A stretch of 64,000 nt of DNA from Vibrio splendidus (GCF_001557875.1 NZ_LNRF01000008.1:62001-126000); one strand, 5' to 3'. Positions 40,774 through 50,385 are shown, counted from the stretch's first letter. Notes: generated from the sequence alone by a model not told the origin. Translations and numbers: made by a program.

Positions 40774-42743
40774 TGGAACACCAAACTCAGACATCATCGC
40801 AAGAGCTAGCTTCTCAAGGTCTAGAGCATCAGGCACCTAAGTTCAGCGTTGGTATCGATTTAGGTACTACACACTGCGTTTTATCTTACATCGACACAAC
40901 GAATGAAGATGCACGCGTTGAGGTAATGCCAATTCCTCAGCTTACGGCTCCTGGTACAGTAGAAACTCGCAGCCAACTTGGCTCGTTCCTATACCAACCG
41001 CACGAACATGAAATGAATGCGGGCTCTCGCGTTCTTCCTTGGTCTTCAGAGCCGAAAGCGCTAGTGGGTGCGATTGCTCGTAACCTTGGTTCGAAAACCC
41101 CTATCCGTTTAGTAGCAAGTGCAAAATCTTGGTTATGCCACGGTGGTGTTAACCGTCGCGATGCTTTCCTTCCTGCAGGCAGCCCTGAAGAAGTGGAAAA
41201 AGTATCTCCGCTTAAGACAACTGAATTGTATCTTGAGCATCTTAAAGACGCTTGGAACCACGCAAACCCAGAACACAAGCTGGCAGACCAAGATGTAACG
41301 ATCACGGTTCCTGCTTCGTTTGATCCTGCGGCTCGTGACCTAACAGCAGAAGCTGCACGTAATGTTGGTTTCACTCACCTAACGCTTCTTGAAGAGCCAC
41401 AAGCTGCTCTTTACAGCTGGATTGATAACAGCAACGACACATGGCGTGATGAAGTAAACGTTGGTGACATCGTTCTTGTTGTCGATATCGGTGGTGGTAC
41501 TACCGACCTTTCATTAGTTGAAGTAACACAAGATGACGGTAACCTAAGCCTGAACCGTATCGCAGTAGGTGAACACATCCTACTTGGCGGCGACAACATG
41601 GACTTAGCACTGGCTTACCGCCTGAAAATGAAACTGGCTCAAGAAGGCAAAGAGCTGGCTCCTTGGCAGGTTCAAGCAATGACTCACGCATGTCGTGATG
41701 CGAAAGAAGCACTGCTAAACGATGCTGAACTGCAATCTGTGCCTATCGTTGTACCAAGCCGTGGTTCTAAACTACTTGGCGCAACACTGAAAACAGAACT
41801 GACTCAGCAAGAAGTACAACAAACATTGGTTGATGGCTTCTTCCCGAAAGTAGCCGTGACTGAGCACCCAGTACAAAAGACGCGTGGCGCACTGACTCAA
41901 ATGGGTCTGCCTTACGCTCAAGATGCCGGTATTACTCGTCACATTGCCGCATTCCTTTCTAAGCAAGCAAACGCGCTTTCTGGAAATGGCGAAACGGCTC
42001 AGCAAGATTTCAACCCGTTTGCAAACATGCCCGGTATGCCCGGTACAGAAGCGCAAGGGTCAGAAGCGCCAGCGGCAGACTTCATCAAGCCAACAGCAAT
42101 CCTGTTCAATGGTGGTGTTCTAAAATCAAACCTACTTGCTGATCGCCTTTCAGATACGATCAACGAATGGCTGATCAATGTTGACGAAGAGTTCGCTAAA
42201 CAGCTTTCAGGTTTAGATTTAGACCTAGCAGTTGCAAGCGGTGCTTCTTACTACGGCGCAGTTCGTCGTGGCCAAGGCGTTCGTATCCGTGGCGGTATCG
42301 CTTCTTCTTACTACGTAGGAATTGAAAGCGCGATGCCAGCAATCCCAGGTATGGCTCCTCCGATGGAAGCACTGTGTGTTGCACCATTTGGTATGGAAGA
42401 AGGCTCAAGCGTACAAGTACCTAGCCAAGAGTTCGGTCTAGTGATTGGTCAGCCAGTACACTTCCAGTTCTTCGGTTCAACCACTCGTCGTGAAGATCAA
42501 GCGGGCACGCACCTTGATCACTGGGCGCCTGAAGAGCTTGATGAGCTTCCTGAAATCCAAGTGACACTGCCTGTATCTGAAGGCCGTCGCGAAGGTGAAG
42601 TGGTTCCAGTTACTCTGGCTTCTCGCGTTACTGAGCTAGGTACCTTATACCTGGAAGCGATTGCCACTGACAACGGTCAGAAGTGGCACGTTGAGTTCGA
42701 TGTTCGTGAAGACTCAAATAACGACTCAAACGAACAAGCATAA
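40773..42743 (+). CDS. Atypical Hsp70-family chaperone (first of pair)
   Basis: This 656-residue Hsp70-like protein has nucleotide-binding domain motifs: phosphate-1 VGIDLGTTHCVLSYID (about 26-41) and phosphate-2 VVDIGGGTTDLSLVE (about 235-249). The C-terminal part (about 500-650) is not the normal DnaK substrate domain and lid. It ends without an EEVD or similar tail and instead with an acidic NNDSNEQA. It is the middle gene of the DUF2760-Hsp70-Hsp70 operon. ATP-dependent binding of a specific client is likely, but the client is unknown. Confidence 0.9.
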   Translation: MEHQTQTSSQELASQGLEHQAPKFSVGIDLGTTHCVLSYIDTTNEDARVEVMPIPQLTAPGTVETRSQLGSFLYQPHEHEMNAGSRVLPWSSEPKALVGAIARNLGSKTPIRLVASAKSWLCHGGVNRRDAFLPAGSPEEVEKVSPLKTTELYLEHLKDAWNHANPEHKLADQDVTITVPASFDPAARDLTAEAARNVGFTHLTLLEEPQAALYSWIDNSNDTWRDEVNVGDIVLVVDIGGGTTDLSLVEVTQDDGNLSLNRIAVGEHILLGGDNMDLALAYRLKMKLAQEGKELAPWQVQAMTHACRDAKEALLNDAELQSVPIVVPSRGSKLLGATLKTELTQQEVQQTLVDGFFPKVAVTEHPVQKTRGALTQMGLPYAQDAGITRHIAAFLSKQANALSGNGETAQQDFNPFANMPGMPGTEAQGSEAPAADFIKPTAILFNGGVLKSNLLADRLSDTINEWLINVDEEFAKQLSGLDLDLAVASGASYYGAVRRGQGVRIRGGIASSYYVGIESAMPAIPGMAPPMEALCVAPFGMEEGSSVQVPSQEFGLVIGQPVHFQFFGSTTRREDQAGTHLDHWAPEELDELPEIQVTLPVSEGRREGEVVPVTLASRVTELGTLYLEAIATDNGQKWHVEFDVREDSNNDSNEQA

Positions 42744-42749
42744 CGAATC

Positions 42750-42773
42750 AACGGCACCTTAGCGGGTGCCGTT
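42750..42773 (+). terminator. Hairpin between the two Hsp70 genes
   Basis: AACGGCACC and GGTGCCGTT form a perfect 9-bp stem with a 6-nt loop, six bases past the stop of the first Hsp70, followed by ACTTTAT. It could partly terminate transcription and set a lower level of the second Hsp70, or protect the upstream mRNA. Confidence 0.55.
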
Positions 42774-42895
42774 ACTTTATCAATGTAGTTCTCAATCTAG
42801 TCCTGCCTGTTTCTCAGGAATGACGTTTACGAATAACAACAATAAGACCAAAGCTATCAAAAACTGGTCATCACTCTGGAAGAATAAGGTTTTGT

Positions 42896-45736
42896 ATGGC
42901 AACTCCTCGTTTTTTAGTCGGCATTGACTTAGGCACAACGAATACGGTTGTCGCTTACTGTGAAATCAACGACGACCTACAACATGCTCCCGTTTCTCTT
43001 TTCGATATTGACCAACTCATCGGCCCCGGTGAAGTGGTTCGCAAGCCCCTACTCCCATCGTTTCGTTACCACCCGGCACAAGGTCAAATCTCCCCTTCTG
43101 ACCTAACAATGCCGTGGGAACCAAGCCCCGTTGAAGGCGATATTAAGAACGTTATCGTCGGTGAATGGGCCCGTGAATTGGGCGCTAAGGTTGAAGGCCG
43201 CCAAGTATCGAGTGCTAAGAGTTGGTTATCACACCAAGCGGTTGACCGTAACTCCGACATTCTGCCTTGGGCTGGCGCAGCTGATGTCGACAAAGTCTCG
43301 CCAGTTGTGGCGAGTGCAAGCTACCTCAACCACATTCGCCAAGCATGGAACTACCGTAACCCAAGCAACAAGCTTGAAGACCAAGATGTTGTGGTTACCG
43401 TTCCCGCTTCATTCGATGAGACAGCGCGTAAACTAACACTCGAAGCCGCAGAACTGGCAGGCTTAGGTAAGATTCTGTTACTCGAAGAGCCGCAAGCCGT
43501 TTGTTATGACTGGTATGCCCGTCACCAACAAACCGCAGCGGATGAACTTCAAAAAATCCCGCTGATTCTAGTGTGTGATGTTGGTGGCGGTACCACCGAC
43601 TTGAGCTTAATTGAAGCCAAGTTCGATGCGAATAGCGACGGTAAGAACGAACTCGCGCTCGACCGTATCGGCGTTGGCGAACACTTGATGCTCGGTGGTG
43701 ATAACCTCGACTTAGCACTTGCTCACCTTGCTGAGCAACGCTTCAATCAAAACAAAAAGCTGAATGCCTCTAGCCTAACCAAACTGATTCAGCAGACTCG
43801 CGCTGCAAAAGAGAGCCTACTTTCTGCCAATGCACCAGATGATGTGAAGATCACCATGCTCGGTAGCGGTTCTAAACTGCTTGGCGGAACTAAGAGTATT
43901 GGTTTAACCAAACAAGAAGTTCATCAAATCGCATTGGAAGGTTTCTTCCCGCTTTCTGAGTTTACAGAAGTGCCAGACAAACGCCGCAGTGCTGTTGTTG
44001 AATTTGGCCTGCCTTACGTGGCTGACCCTGCGGTGAGTAAGCACGTTGCAGAATTCCTAGCAACACACCAACAAGTGTCTAAAGCCGCATTGGAAAACTC
44101 AGACTCGATTGAGTTCGATGACACTAAACCCGCAATTCCAGTTGGTGTGCTACTCAATGGTGGTGTGTTTAACAGTGAATTGGTCACTGAGCGAATCACT
44201 CAGCTACTGGGCAACTGGAACGGTTCTCCAATCACAGTGCTTGATAACCCTCATCCTGATTGGTCTGTTGCCCTTGGTGCGGTTGCTTTTGGTAAAGCCC
44301 GCCGTGGTGCACAACTGAAAATCGGTGGTGGTGCCGCTCGTTCTTACTTCTTGCATCTACAAGAGAAGAACAAGATGGGCAAAGCACTTTGTCTGCTTGC
44401 CAAGGGGACTGAGGAAGGACAAGAGATACGCTTAAACAGCCGTCGCTTCTCGCTGACTTTAGGTGAGCCAGTACGATTTAATCTACTGACTTCAACACAT
44501 GATCAAATTGCTCACGACACTGCCATTCAAAACGGCGTGATGGTCAATGTGGATGCCGACTTGTTCTCCCCTCTTCCACCGTATATCTCTACCTTGGAAG
44601 GCTCAGGTACTGCAGAACTTCAAGCCAACCAAAAAGAGCGTGTTGAAGTACTGCTTGCTTGTCAGTTAACCGAAGTCGGCACACTGAAAATGGAGTGTGT
44701 GAGTACAGAAGATGACTCTAAACGTTGGTTGCTTGAGTTTGAAGTAAGAAACAAGCAAGGCGATGAATCTGATACCTCAGCGCTTCACCCAAGATTGGAA
44801 GAGTGTAAGGAATTGATTTCTCGCTTGTACAGCGGCAACAAGAAGAGTGCTGAATCGAAAGAGATCAAAACGCTATCGAAAGATCTTGAGAAGCGACTAG
44901 GTAAACGCGATGAATGGGACTTCACGACCCTTCGTCATCTGTTTGATACGTTCTCATTAGGTCGTAAACGTCGTCGCCGCTCAGAAGCACACGAGAAGAA
45001 CTGGCTACGTTTGGCGGGTTACTCACTGCGCCCAGGCTTTGGTGACCCTACCGATTCATGGCGCATCGAACAAATTTGGGGCCTTTACCAACAGAACATT
45101 CAGTTCAAGAACCACCAAGGTTGGACAGACTGGTGGGTATTCTGGCGTCGTGTCGCTGGCGGGCTCAACCAAGAGCAGCAAGAGAGTATCTTGGCAGACA
45201 TCGCTAAATACCTTCACCCAGGTGCAATGAAGAACCCTAAAACAGCCAAAGATGCGCAAGACAATGGTTATGAAGCCATGGTTCGTTTAGCGGCGTCACT
45301 TGAGCAACTTGAGGTTGAAGACAAAGTACTGCTGGCAAGTTGGTTCTTAAGCAAAGCGATTAATCATAACCAATTTGAACAAGCGCACTGGTGGGCACTG
45401 GGTCGATTGGCTTCAAGAACACCTTTGTATGGTAGCCAACACAGCGTGATTCCTAGAGAACAAGCTGAACAATGGTTACCGAAACTGCTTGAGCAGAACT
45501 GGCATAAAGAGCAGATGATCGCCTTTGCCGCGGTGATGATTTGTCGTAAAACCGGTGACCGTCAGTTTGATATCTCTGACGACTATCGCAATCAAGTGAT
45601 TGAGAAGCTTAAGCAAAGCAAGGTGCCAGAGTCTTGGTTAACGCTAGTGAGTGAAGTAACAGAGCTTTCTGAGAGCGAGTCTAAGCGTGTGTTTGGTGAC
45701 GCGTTACCAAGCGGATTAAGCCTGATTAATAGCTAG
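42896..45736 (+). CDS. Hsp70-family protein with C-terminal extension (DUF3731 type)
   Basis: This 946-residue protein's N-terminal Hsp70 nucleotide-binding domain includes VGIDLGTTNTVVAYCE (about 8-23) and VCDVGGGTTDLSLIE (about 226-240). A beta-rich substrate-like region follows. The last roughly 300 residues (from about 640) form a helical domain with RRRRSEAHEKNWLRLAGYSL and GGLNQEQQESILADIAKYL. This matches the DUF3731-type extension found in such Hsp70s. With the DUF2760 protein and the first Hsp70 it forms a conserved three-gene module. The strong terminator at 45773-45809 ends the operon. Confidence 0.9.
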   Translation: MATPRFLVGIDLGTTNTVVAYCEINDDLQHAPVSLFDIDQLIGPGEVVRKPLLPSFRYHPAQGQISPSDLTMPWEPSPVEGDIKNVIVGEWARELGAKVEGRQVSSAKSWLSHQAVDRNSDILPWAGAADVDKVSPVVASASYLNHIRQAWNYRNPSNKLEDQDVVVTVPASFDETARKLTLEAAELAGLGKILLLEEPQAVCYDWYARHQQTAADELQKIPLILVCDVGGGTTDLSLIEAKFDANSDGKNELALDRIGVGEHLMLGGDNLDLALAHLAEQRFNQNKKLNASSLTKLIQQTRAAKESLLSANAPDDVKITMLGSGSKLLGGTKSIGLTKQEVHQIALEGFFPLSEFTEVPDKRRSAVVEFGLPYVADPAVSKHVAEFLATHQQVSKAALENSDSIEFDDTKPAIPVGVLLNGGVFNSELVTERITQLLGNWNGSPITVLDNPHPDWSVALGAVAFGKARRGAQLKIGGGAARSYFLHLQEKNKMGKALCLLAKGTEEGQEIRLNSRRFSLTLGEPVRFNLLTSTHDQIAHDTAIQNGVMVNVDADLFSPLPPYISTLEGSGTAELQANQKERVEVLLACQLTEVGTLKMECVSTEDDSKRWLLEFEVRNKQGDESDTSALHPRLEECKELISRLYSGNKKSAESKEIKTLSKDLEKRLGKRDEWDFTTLRHLFDTFSLGRKRRRRSEAHEKNWLRLAGYSLRPGFGDPTDSWRIEQIWGLYQQNIQFKNHQGWTDWWVFWRRVAGGLNQEQQESILADIAKYLHPGAMKNPKTAKDAQDNGYEAMVRLAASLEQLEVEDKVLLASWFLSKAINHNQFEQAHWWALGRLASRTPLYGSQHSVIPREQAEQWLPKLLEQNWHKEQMIAFAAVMICRKTGDRQFDISDDYRNQVIEKLKQSKVPESWLTLVSEVTELSESESKRVFGDALPSGLSLINS

Positions 45737-45772
45737 TTTAAAACTCGTTATTTTGAGTGCTGAGTAGTAAAG

Positions 45773-45809
45773 AAAAAGCCACTTTCGATTCGTTGAAAGT
45801 GGCTTTTTT
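45773..45809. terminator. Terminator of the chaperone operon
   Basis: GCCACTTTC (45778-45786) and GAAAGTGGC (45795-45803) pair perfectly, preceded by AAAAA and followed by TTTTTT. It is bidirectional, so it also serves the convergent small gene at 45891-46106. Confidence 0.9.
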
Positions 45810-45890
45810 ATTGGTGGGTTAAGGCTGGTATGTGTCGTTGATAATCAGCTTTGGGGTTAAGAGCCTTAGCCGTATTGCAGTTAATCATTG

Positions 45891-46106
45891 TTAATGTTTA
45901 GTTCCAGTTGGGTTGATAGGAAAATCCGTATTCTCATAAATGTCAGACAGTTTTTTCGGTTTCTTCTCTTTAGCTCCTTTATTTGATTGATTATGAGTTT
46001 CGCTTAAAAGCCATTCCTCATGCATTTTTGCGGAATCCAAAAACTCTGGATCTTCCATTGCTTCCTTGCGAAGTTTATTTACACGTTCGAGAGTATCCCA
46101 AATCAT
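45891..46106 (-). CDS. Small hypothetical protein
   Basis: This 71-residue, charged, helical protein has a good ribosome site (AGGTG eight bases before the ATG). It contains WDTLERVNKLRKEAMEDPEF, a Lys-rich middle and an Ile-Asn-Pro C-terminus. There is no signal or membrane span. The family is not recognised. It lies alone between the chaperone operon and the GAF-GGDEF gene. Confidence 0.6.
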   Translation of the reverse strand: MIWDTLERVNKLRKEAMEDPEFLDSAKMHEEWLLSETHNQSNKGAKEKKPKKLSDIYENTDFPINPTGTKH

Positions 46107-46435
46107 AATACTTCACCTCCACTAAGGCTACACTTCCAATATAGAACTCCCCCCTATTGATTCAATACTTTCCGGTTAAACTATAGTGAATTTGTGATTT
46201 ACATATCGAAAAAGGCTTTATAAATGCATTATTTGAACAGACAAAACTCACTTATTTTTATTAAAAAATAAATATGGTTAGGGTGGTTTCTATAATTTTT
46301 TATAAACGCACCACCTAGGAGGTACTGTATTTTCCCATCAAGGCTACAAATGAATAAAAATGTATTATTTCAGATTGTAAAGACAATTTTTTGACATTAT
46401 AGTCAACAGTATGACATTCCATCAGGTGATCATTA
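46107..46435. other. AT-rich promoter region
   Basis: This divergent gap holds the promoters of the small gene at 45891 and the GAF-GGDEF gene. It is very AT-rich (for example around 46240-46310) and may be a binding target for H-NS-like proteins. No gene is seen. Confidence 0.35.
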
Positions 46436-47434
46436 ATGCCATTTACTAACATATATAAGTCTAGCTCCAAATATGCCATAAATGATCTAGTTAAAGATAT
46501 GGATCTATCTTTATGGAAAAGCATGCTCAACAATATTGCAGAAGTGCTTAATGCTCCAGCTGTTGGGCTTATTCTTACTGCTGAAGTAGGATTTCAAAAC
46601 ATTGCTATGTCCACATCTCCAGGGGTCAAAGCAAACCCAGGGAAGATAATCCCTAAGGACATCAACCTCTATTGCAAGAAAGTGATGGACACAAGAGCTA
46701 TGCTCTACGTTCACAACGCTACAGGCCTAGATGAGTGGAGCAACAATCCTGAACTAACACAGATGGGCTATGTCTCTTACCTTGGGTTACCTATCTTTCA
46801 CTCCGATGGAAGTATGTTTGCTACGCTTTGTGCTCTAGATACTAAAGAAACATCTTATCAAACTGTCCAGATAAACTTAATGGAAAGCATTCGAGCTTTA
46901 TTGGAGCGCGAAGTCCATACCGCCGAAAGAGTTAGAAATTTAAAATTCACATCAATTCACGATGAACTAACTCAAGTTTTTAATCGGCGCGGTGTGCTGA
47001 ATGAATCTCCAAAGATTATTGATAATGCTTCTGAATATGGCCTAGCAATTGGGTTCATTTATTTTGACATTGATGGCCTGAAATATATCAATGATAACTT
47101 CGGGCATAATATTGGTGACCAATATATAAAATGCTTTTCCAATTCACTTAAACAAAACACTCGCAAGGAAGACATTTGTGGCCGAATTGGTGGTGATGAG
47201 TTCGTTCTATTGTGTAGAGATGTCTCAGAAACCTCTTTAGAGCAAATAGTAACTCGAGTTAAATCAGATTTTGATAAGCACTTCAAAAATTTGGGGATCA
47301 ATTCTCGAGCTGACTTTAGTCAAGGAACACTAATTTACTCATCGAATCCACCCCCTATCCATGAATTAATAAAGTTAGCCGATATAAAAATGTATGAAAA
47401 CAAGATGAGTAAACGTTGTGCTAAATTCAAATAA
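46436..47434 (+). CDS. GAF-domain diguanylate cyclase
   Basis: This 332-residue soluble protein has a ribosome site (AGGTG nine bases upstream). An N-terminal GAF domain (about 20-160, ending CALDTKETSYQTVQINLMESI) leads to a GGDEF domain with GGDEF intact at 252-256 and RKED (243-246) as an inhibitory site. The layout predicts c-di-GMP synthesis controlled by a cytoplasmic ligand of the GAF domain. It is the third diguanylate cyclase in the window and the only one with no membrane segment or diiron domain. Confidence 0.92.
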   Translation: MPFTNIYKSSSKYAINDLVKDMDLSLWKSMLNNIAEVLNAPAVGLILTAEVGFQNIAMSTSPGVKANPGKIIPKDINLYCKKVMDTRAMLYVHNATGLDEWSNNPELTQMGYVSYLGLPIFHSDGSMFATLCALDTKETSYQTVQINLMESIRALLEREVHTAERVRNLKFTSIHDELTQVFNRRGVLNESPKIIDNASEYGLAIGFIYFDIDGLKYINDNFGHNIGDQYIKCFSNSLKQNTRKEDICGRIGGDEFVLLCRDVSETSLEQIVTRVKSDFDKHFKNLGINSRADFSQGTLIYSSNPPPIHELIKLADIKMYENKMSKRCAKFK

Positions 47435-47459
47435 AAAAGCGAGCTCTAGGCTCGCTTTT
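47433..47459. terminator. Terminator between convergent genes
   Basis: GCGAGC and GCTCGC pair around TCTAG, with AAAAAA before and TTTT after. It follows the GAF-GGDEF stop directly. Confidence 0.85.
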
Positions 47460-47485
47460 CTATAGCTTTTAACTCGTTCTACAGC

Positions 47486-47959
47486 TTACGCGCGGTTACC
47501 AATTTTCACAGTGCCATTTGTAGCAAACCAAAGTGCTTCTGAACGACGACGACCGAGTAGAATTGGGCCGTCATCGTAGAACAAAAAGTTTTTCCAATGC
47601 TTCTTGAAAATCGCCCATTTGGTTTCAAGAACATTGTATTTTTCATAACAAAAATAAACAGTTACGTCATCTTGCCAATCAATAAAGTTAAGAATCTCTT
47701 CTGGCATTTCTGGCTCATCCGCTTCCCAATGCGCCATCCAGCTGATCTCTTCATTCCAGTTCGATGTTTTACTTGGCCAGTCTTGCGAGCTCAGTCGTTC
47801 TGCATCTGGGCTTTGAGGGCTCACGTTCTCTTTCCAGAACTGTGATGCTCTCGCCTGTGTCATTGGCTTAATCTTTTCCAAGTCCTCTGCCGGCAGCGGC
47901 ATTGACTGGTGTGTGAAAATCCATTTTCTTTGGTATTCGTCCAAAGTTGTGTATGACAT
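47486..47959 (-). CDS. DUF2947-like hypothetical protein
   Basis: From the ATG at 47959 (GAGGAA five bases upstream) the protein has 157 residues and is rich in tryptophan. It reads LDEYQRKWIFTHQSMPLP near the start and WAIFKKHWKNFLFYDDGPILL near the end. I associate this pattern with DUF2947, a family known mainly from vibrios and relatives. It appears soluble with no catalytic motif. Function unknown. It is transcribed alone. Confidence 0.75.
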   Translation of the reverse strand: MSYTTLDEYQRKWIFTHQSMPLPAEDLEKIKPMTQARASQFWKENVSPQSPDAERLSSQDWPSKTSNWNEEISWMAHWEADEPEMPEEILNFIDWQDDVTVYFCYEKYNVLETKWAIFKKHWKNFLFYDDGPILLGRRRSEALWFATNGTVKIGNRA

Positions 47960-48111
47960 CAAAATTCCTCAAATATCTTCTCAGGCTGATGGATTTACCA
48001 TGCCTATCTGTTCTTTTTGATGCAGTGACGGTTTCATTTTATCTATGTCGTCACTGCCTCTAAATCTGTATTTACGCTTAATTGGTACTTACGCCTAATG
48101 ACTATTGATCT

Positions 48112-48699
48112 CTATACAGCGCGTCTATCTTCCCAGTTTGGGTTAACTAATGCCGTCAGTATATGGTCTTCCCATTTACTGTTAATCTGTAGGTAGTCTT
48201 TAGCAAAACCTTCTCGGACAAAACCAAGATGTTCTAATACACCAGCACTGCGTTCGTTGTGAGGCATGTAGCCCGCCATTAAGCGGTGCATGTTCTGCAC
48301 ATCAAACATATAGTCTTTAGCCATGCTCAAGCCTCTGCGCATGTAACCGTGGCCCTGTGCACTTTGCGCCAATGAGTAACCGACATTACAAGCGTAGAAC
48401 GGGAAACGCGACAAATTACTGAACGATATGGTGCCTAACATTTCATTAGAGTCAGCGTTAATCAGTAAACAGTAATAGCCTAGCCCCATTTTATGAAGCT
48501 CGTTTAACTTGATCAGTCGCTGCGCCCAACTCGCTCTATCAAAGAACGCGTCTTCGCGAATCGGTTCCCAAGGTTTCAGGTATTCTCTGTTAACCTGAAA
48601 GTACTCGCTGATCATGCCTGCGTCATCGATTTCAGCCGTGCGTAGAATCAGATTACCATCATGCTTATAAATGCGCTCTGGTGTACTCAAATCTTCCAT
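48112..48699 (-). CDS. rimJ: Ribosomal protein S5 N-acetyltransferase RimJ
   Basis: This 195-residue GNAT-family enzyme closely follows the pattern of E. coli RimJ (194 residues). REYLKPWEPIRED, FYACNVGYSLAQSAQGHGYM (acetyl-CoA loop), MAGYMPHNERSAGVLEHLGF and AKDYLQINSKWEDHILTAL all have direct counterparts. RimJ acetylates the N-terminal alanine of ribosomal protein S5. The gene lies 18 nt beyond tyrR on the same strand and may be co-transcribed with it. Confidence 0.92.
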   Translation of the reverse strand: MEDLSTPERIYKHDGNLILRTAEIDDAGMISEYFQVNREYLKPWEPIREDAFFDRASWAQRLIKLNELHKMGLGYYCLLINADSNEMLGTISFSNLSRFPFYACNVGYSLAQSAQGHGYMRRGLSMAKDYMFDVQNMHRLMAGYMPHNERSAGVLEHLGFVREGFAKDYLQINSKWEDHILTALVNPNWEDRRAV

Positions 48700-48717
48700 A
48701 ATCTTGTTCTTATTCGA

Positions 48718-50262
48718 TCAGTTCTTTCTGATACCGTAGTCACGAAGCTTATTCGCAATTGAGGTGTGAGATACATTCAAACGCTTTGCAAGCTTACGAC
48801 TTGATGGGAAAGACTGGTAAAGCTTTTCTAGAATCTGAGATTCGTAGTCTTTCATGATTTCATCGAGCGAGCCGTCTAAGCTCAGGTTCGCCATTCCAGC
48901 TGTCATTGTTTCAAGCTGTGGCAAGTGGAATTGCTCAACCGTTAGTGTGTCTGAGTCCAACTCTGTTAGCGCACGAAGAACCATGTTGTCCAATTGACGA
49001 ATGTTGCCCGGCCATTGGTAATTACCAAGCTGATCGATTAACTCTTGAGTCAGTTTTGGTTTTAACATGCCTAACTGCTGCGCGTATTTAGCAACAAACA
49101 GTTCCAACAGAGGTGCTACGTCATTTGAGCGTTCACGCAACGCAGGAATAGATAACGTCAGTACATTCAAGCGGTAGAACAGGTCTTCACGAAACGAGCC
49201 CGAGTCGGCTAATTCAGAAAGACGATGACGCGTTGACGCAATAATACGAACATCAGCGTGCATCTCTTCTTCTTCACCCACACGACGGAATGAACCATCC
49301 TGTAAGAAACGCAGCAGTTTGATTTGTAGATGCGGGCTCATCTCACCAATTTCATCTAAAAATACGGTACCACCATTCGCTTGCTCGAAAATGCCTTTAT
49401 GACCTTGTTCATGGTTGAATGAACCCGGTGCATGACCAAATAATTCCGTTTCCGCTACATCATCAGGCATCGATGCACAGCTTAGAATCAAGAATGGGAA
49501 AGAAGAACGATTTGAACGGTTATGACACGCTTTTGCTAGCATCTCTTTACCTGTACCCGTATCACCCTCAATCAGTAGAGGCTGATCCAGCATAGCCAGT
49601 TTCTTAGCTTGGCTAATCAGGGCTTTATGACGATTAGAGACACCAACAAAGTGTTCAAAACCTAAGTTATTCTGTTCAGGGATTGCATCTGGCGTGTTCA
49701 CCTCTTGGTTGCAAGAACGAATCGTCATTACTGCGCTAGCCAGTACCGCTTCGTTCACATCACCACCAAGGTAAATTGGCAGGATCTCAATAGAGAAATC
49801 TAAACCATCCAGCACCACTACTTCACGATGGCGTGTTACATCACCTTCGATCCAACGAGCAAAGTTAAAGCTAGGGACAAACGTCGCTAACGGTTCACCG
49901 ATGACTTCGTCTTCTTGCTTATTGAAGAGGTTCAATGCAGCGTGGTTAGCCATATCGACTGAGCCTTTAAGGTCAATCGCAATCACGGGATCAGGTAGGT
50001 TTGCCAGCAGAGCAATCAGCTCTGTGTTATGCCTTTCGCTTGGCATAAATTGGATTTTACGTACATCCTTCACACCTGAAATTCGGCGAATTTCAGCCAT
50101 AAGTTCACTAAAAGCATCAAAATCAATATCAGGGCAGTTTAGGTAGATAATGCCTTTAACATCAATTTCGATTCCTCTTAAATCAATGCTTTTTGAGGCC
50201 AAGATATCGAGCAACTCACGCGTTAAGCCGAGTCTGTCTTCACACAATACTTCAAGACGCAC
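48718..50262 (-). CDS. tyrR: Transcriptional regulator TyrR
   Basis: The protein has 514 residues (E. coli 513). Domains are an N-terminal ACT domain (about 1-75), PAS (about 78-140), an AAA+ module (about 205-430) with Walker A GDTGTGKE (233-240) and Walker B FLDEIG (301-306), and a C-terminal Fis-like helix-turn-helix (ASSRKLAKRLNVSHTSIANKL-like). The sigma-54 contact motif GAFTGA is replaced by GHAPGSFNHEQ, as expected because TyrR works with sigma-70. It controls aromatic amino-acid synthesis and transport in response to Tyr, Phe and Trp. A TyrR-box-like palindrome lies upstream. Confidence 0.97.
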   Translation of the reverse strand: MRLEVLCEDRLGLTRELLDILASKSIDLRGIEIDVKGIIYLNCPDIDFDAFSELMAEIRRISGVKDVRKIQFMPSERHNTELIALLANLPDPVIAIDLKGSVDMANHAALNLFNKQEDEVIGEPLATFVPSFNFARWIEGDVTRHREVVVLDGLDFSIEILPIYLGGDVNEAVLASAVMTIRSCNQEVNTPDAIPEQNNLGFEHFVGVSNRHKALISQAKKLAMLDQPLLIEGDTGTGKEMLAKACHNRSNRSSFPFLILSCASMPDDVAETELFGHAPGSFNHEQGHKGIFEQANGGTVFLDEIGEMSPHLQIKLLRFLQDGSFRRVGEEEEMHADVRIIASTRHRLSELADSGSFREDLFYRLNVLTLSIPALRERSNDVAPLLELFVAKYAQQLGMLKPKLTQELIDQLGNYQWPGNIRQLDNMVLRALTELDSDTLTVEQFHLPQLETMTAGMANLSLDGSLDEIMKDYESQILEKLYQSFPSSRKLAKRLNVSHTSIANKLRDYGIRKN

Positions 50263-50328
50263 AAATAGTCCTATTATAGGTGTCAGGATAAGTTGACAGT
50301 AGTGTGGATTAAGCTCTGAGTTCAGTCA

Positions 50329-50362
50329 AGAAGAAGAGTAAACATATGTTTACTCTTCTTCT
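50329..50362. promoter_or_regulatory. Perfect palindrome containing a TyrR-box-like core
   Basis: This is an inverted repeat with 17-bp arms centred between 50345 and 50346. Its core is GTAAA-CATATG-TTTAC (50338-50353), which fits the E. coli TyrR box TGTAAA-N6-TTTACA except at the outer base on each side. It sits between ycjF and tyrR, 67-100 nt upstream of the tyrR ATG, so autoregulation is plausible. As RNA it could also form a terminator-like stem for ycjF. Confidence 0.6.
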
Positions 50363-50385
50363 CAAACTATTGAGCTTTCAATGCT

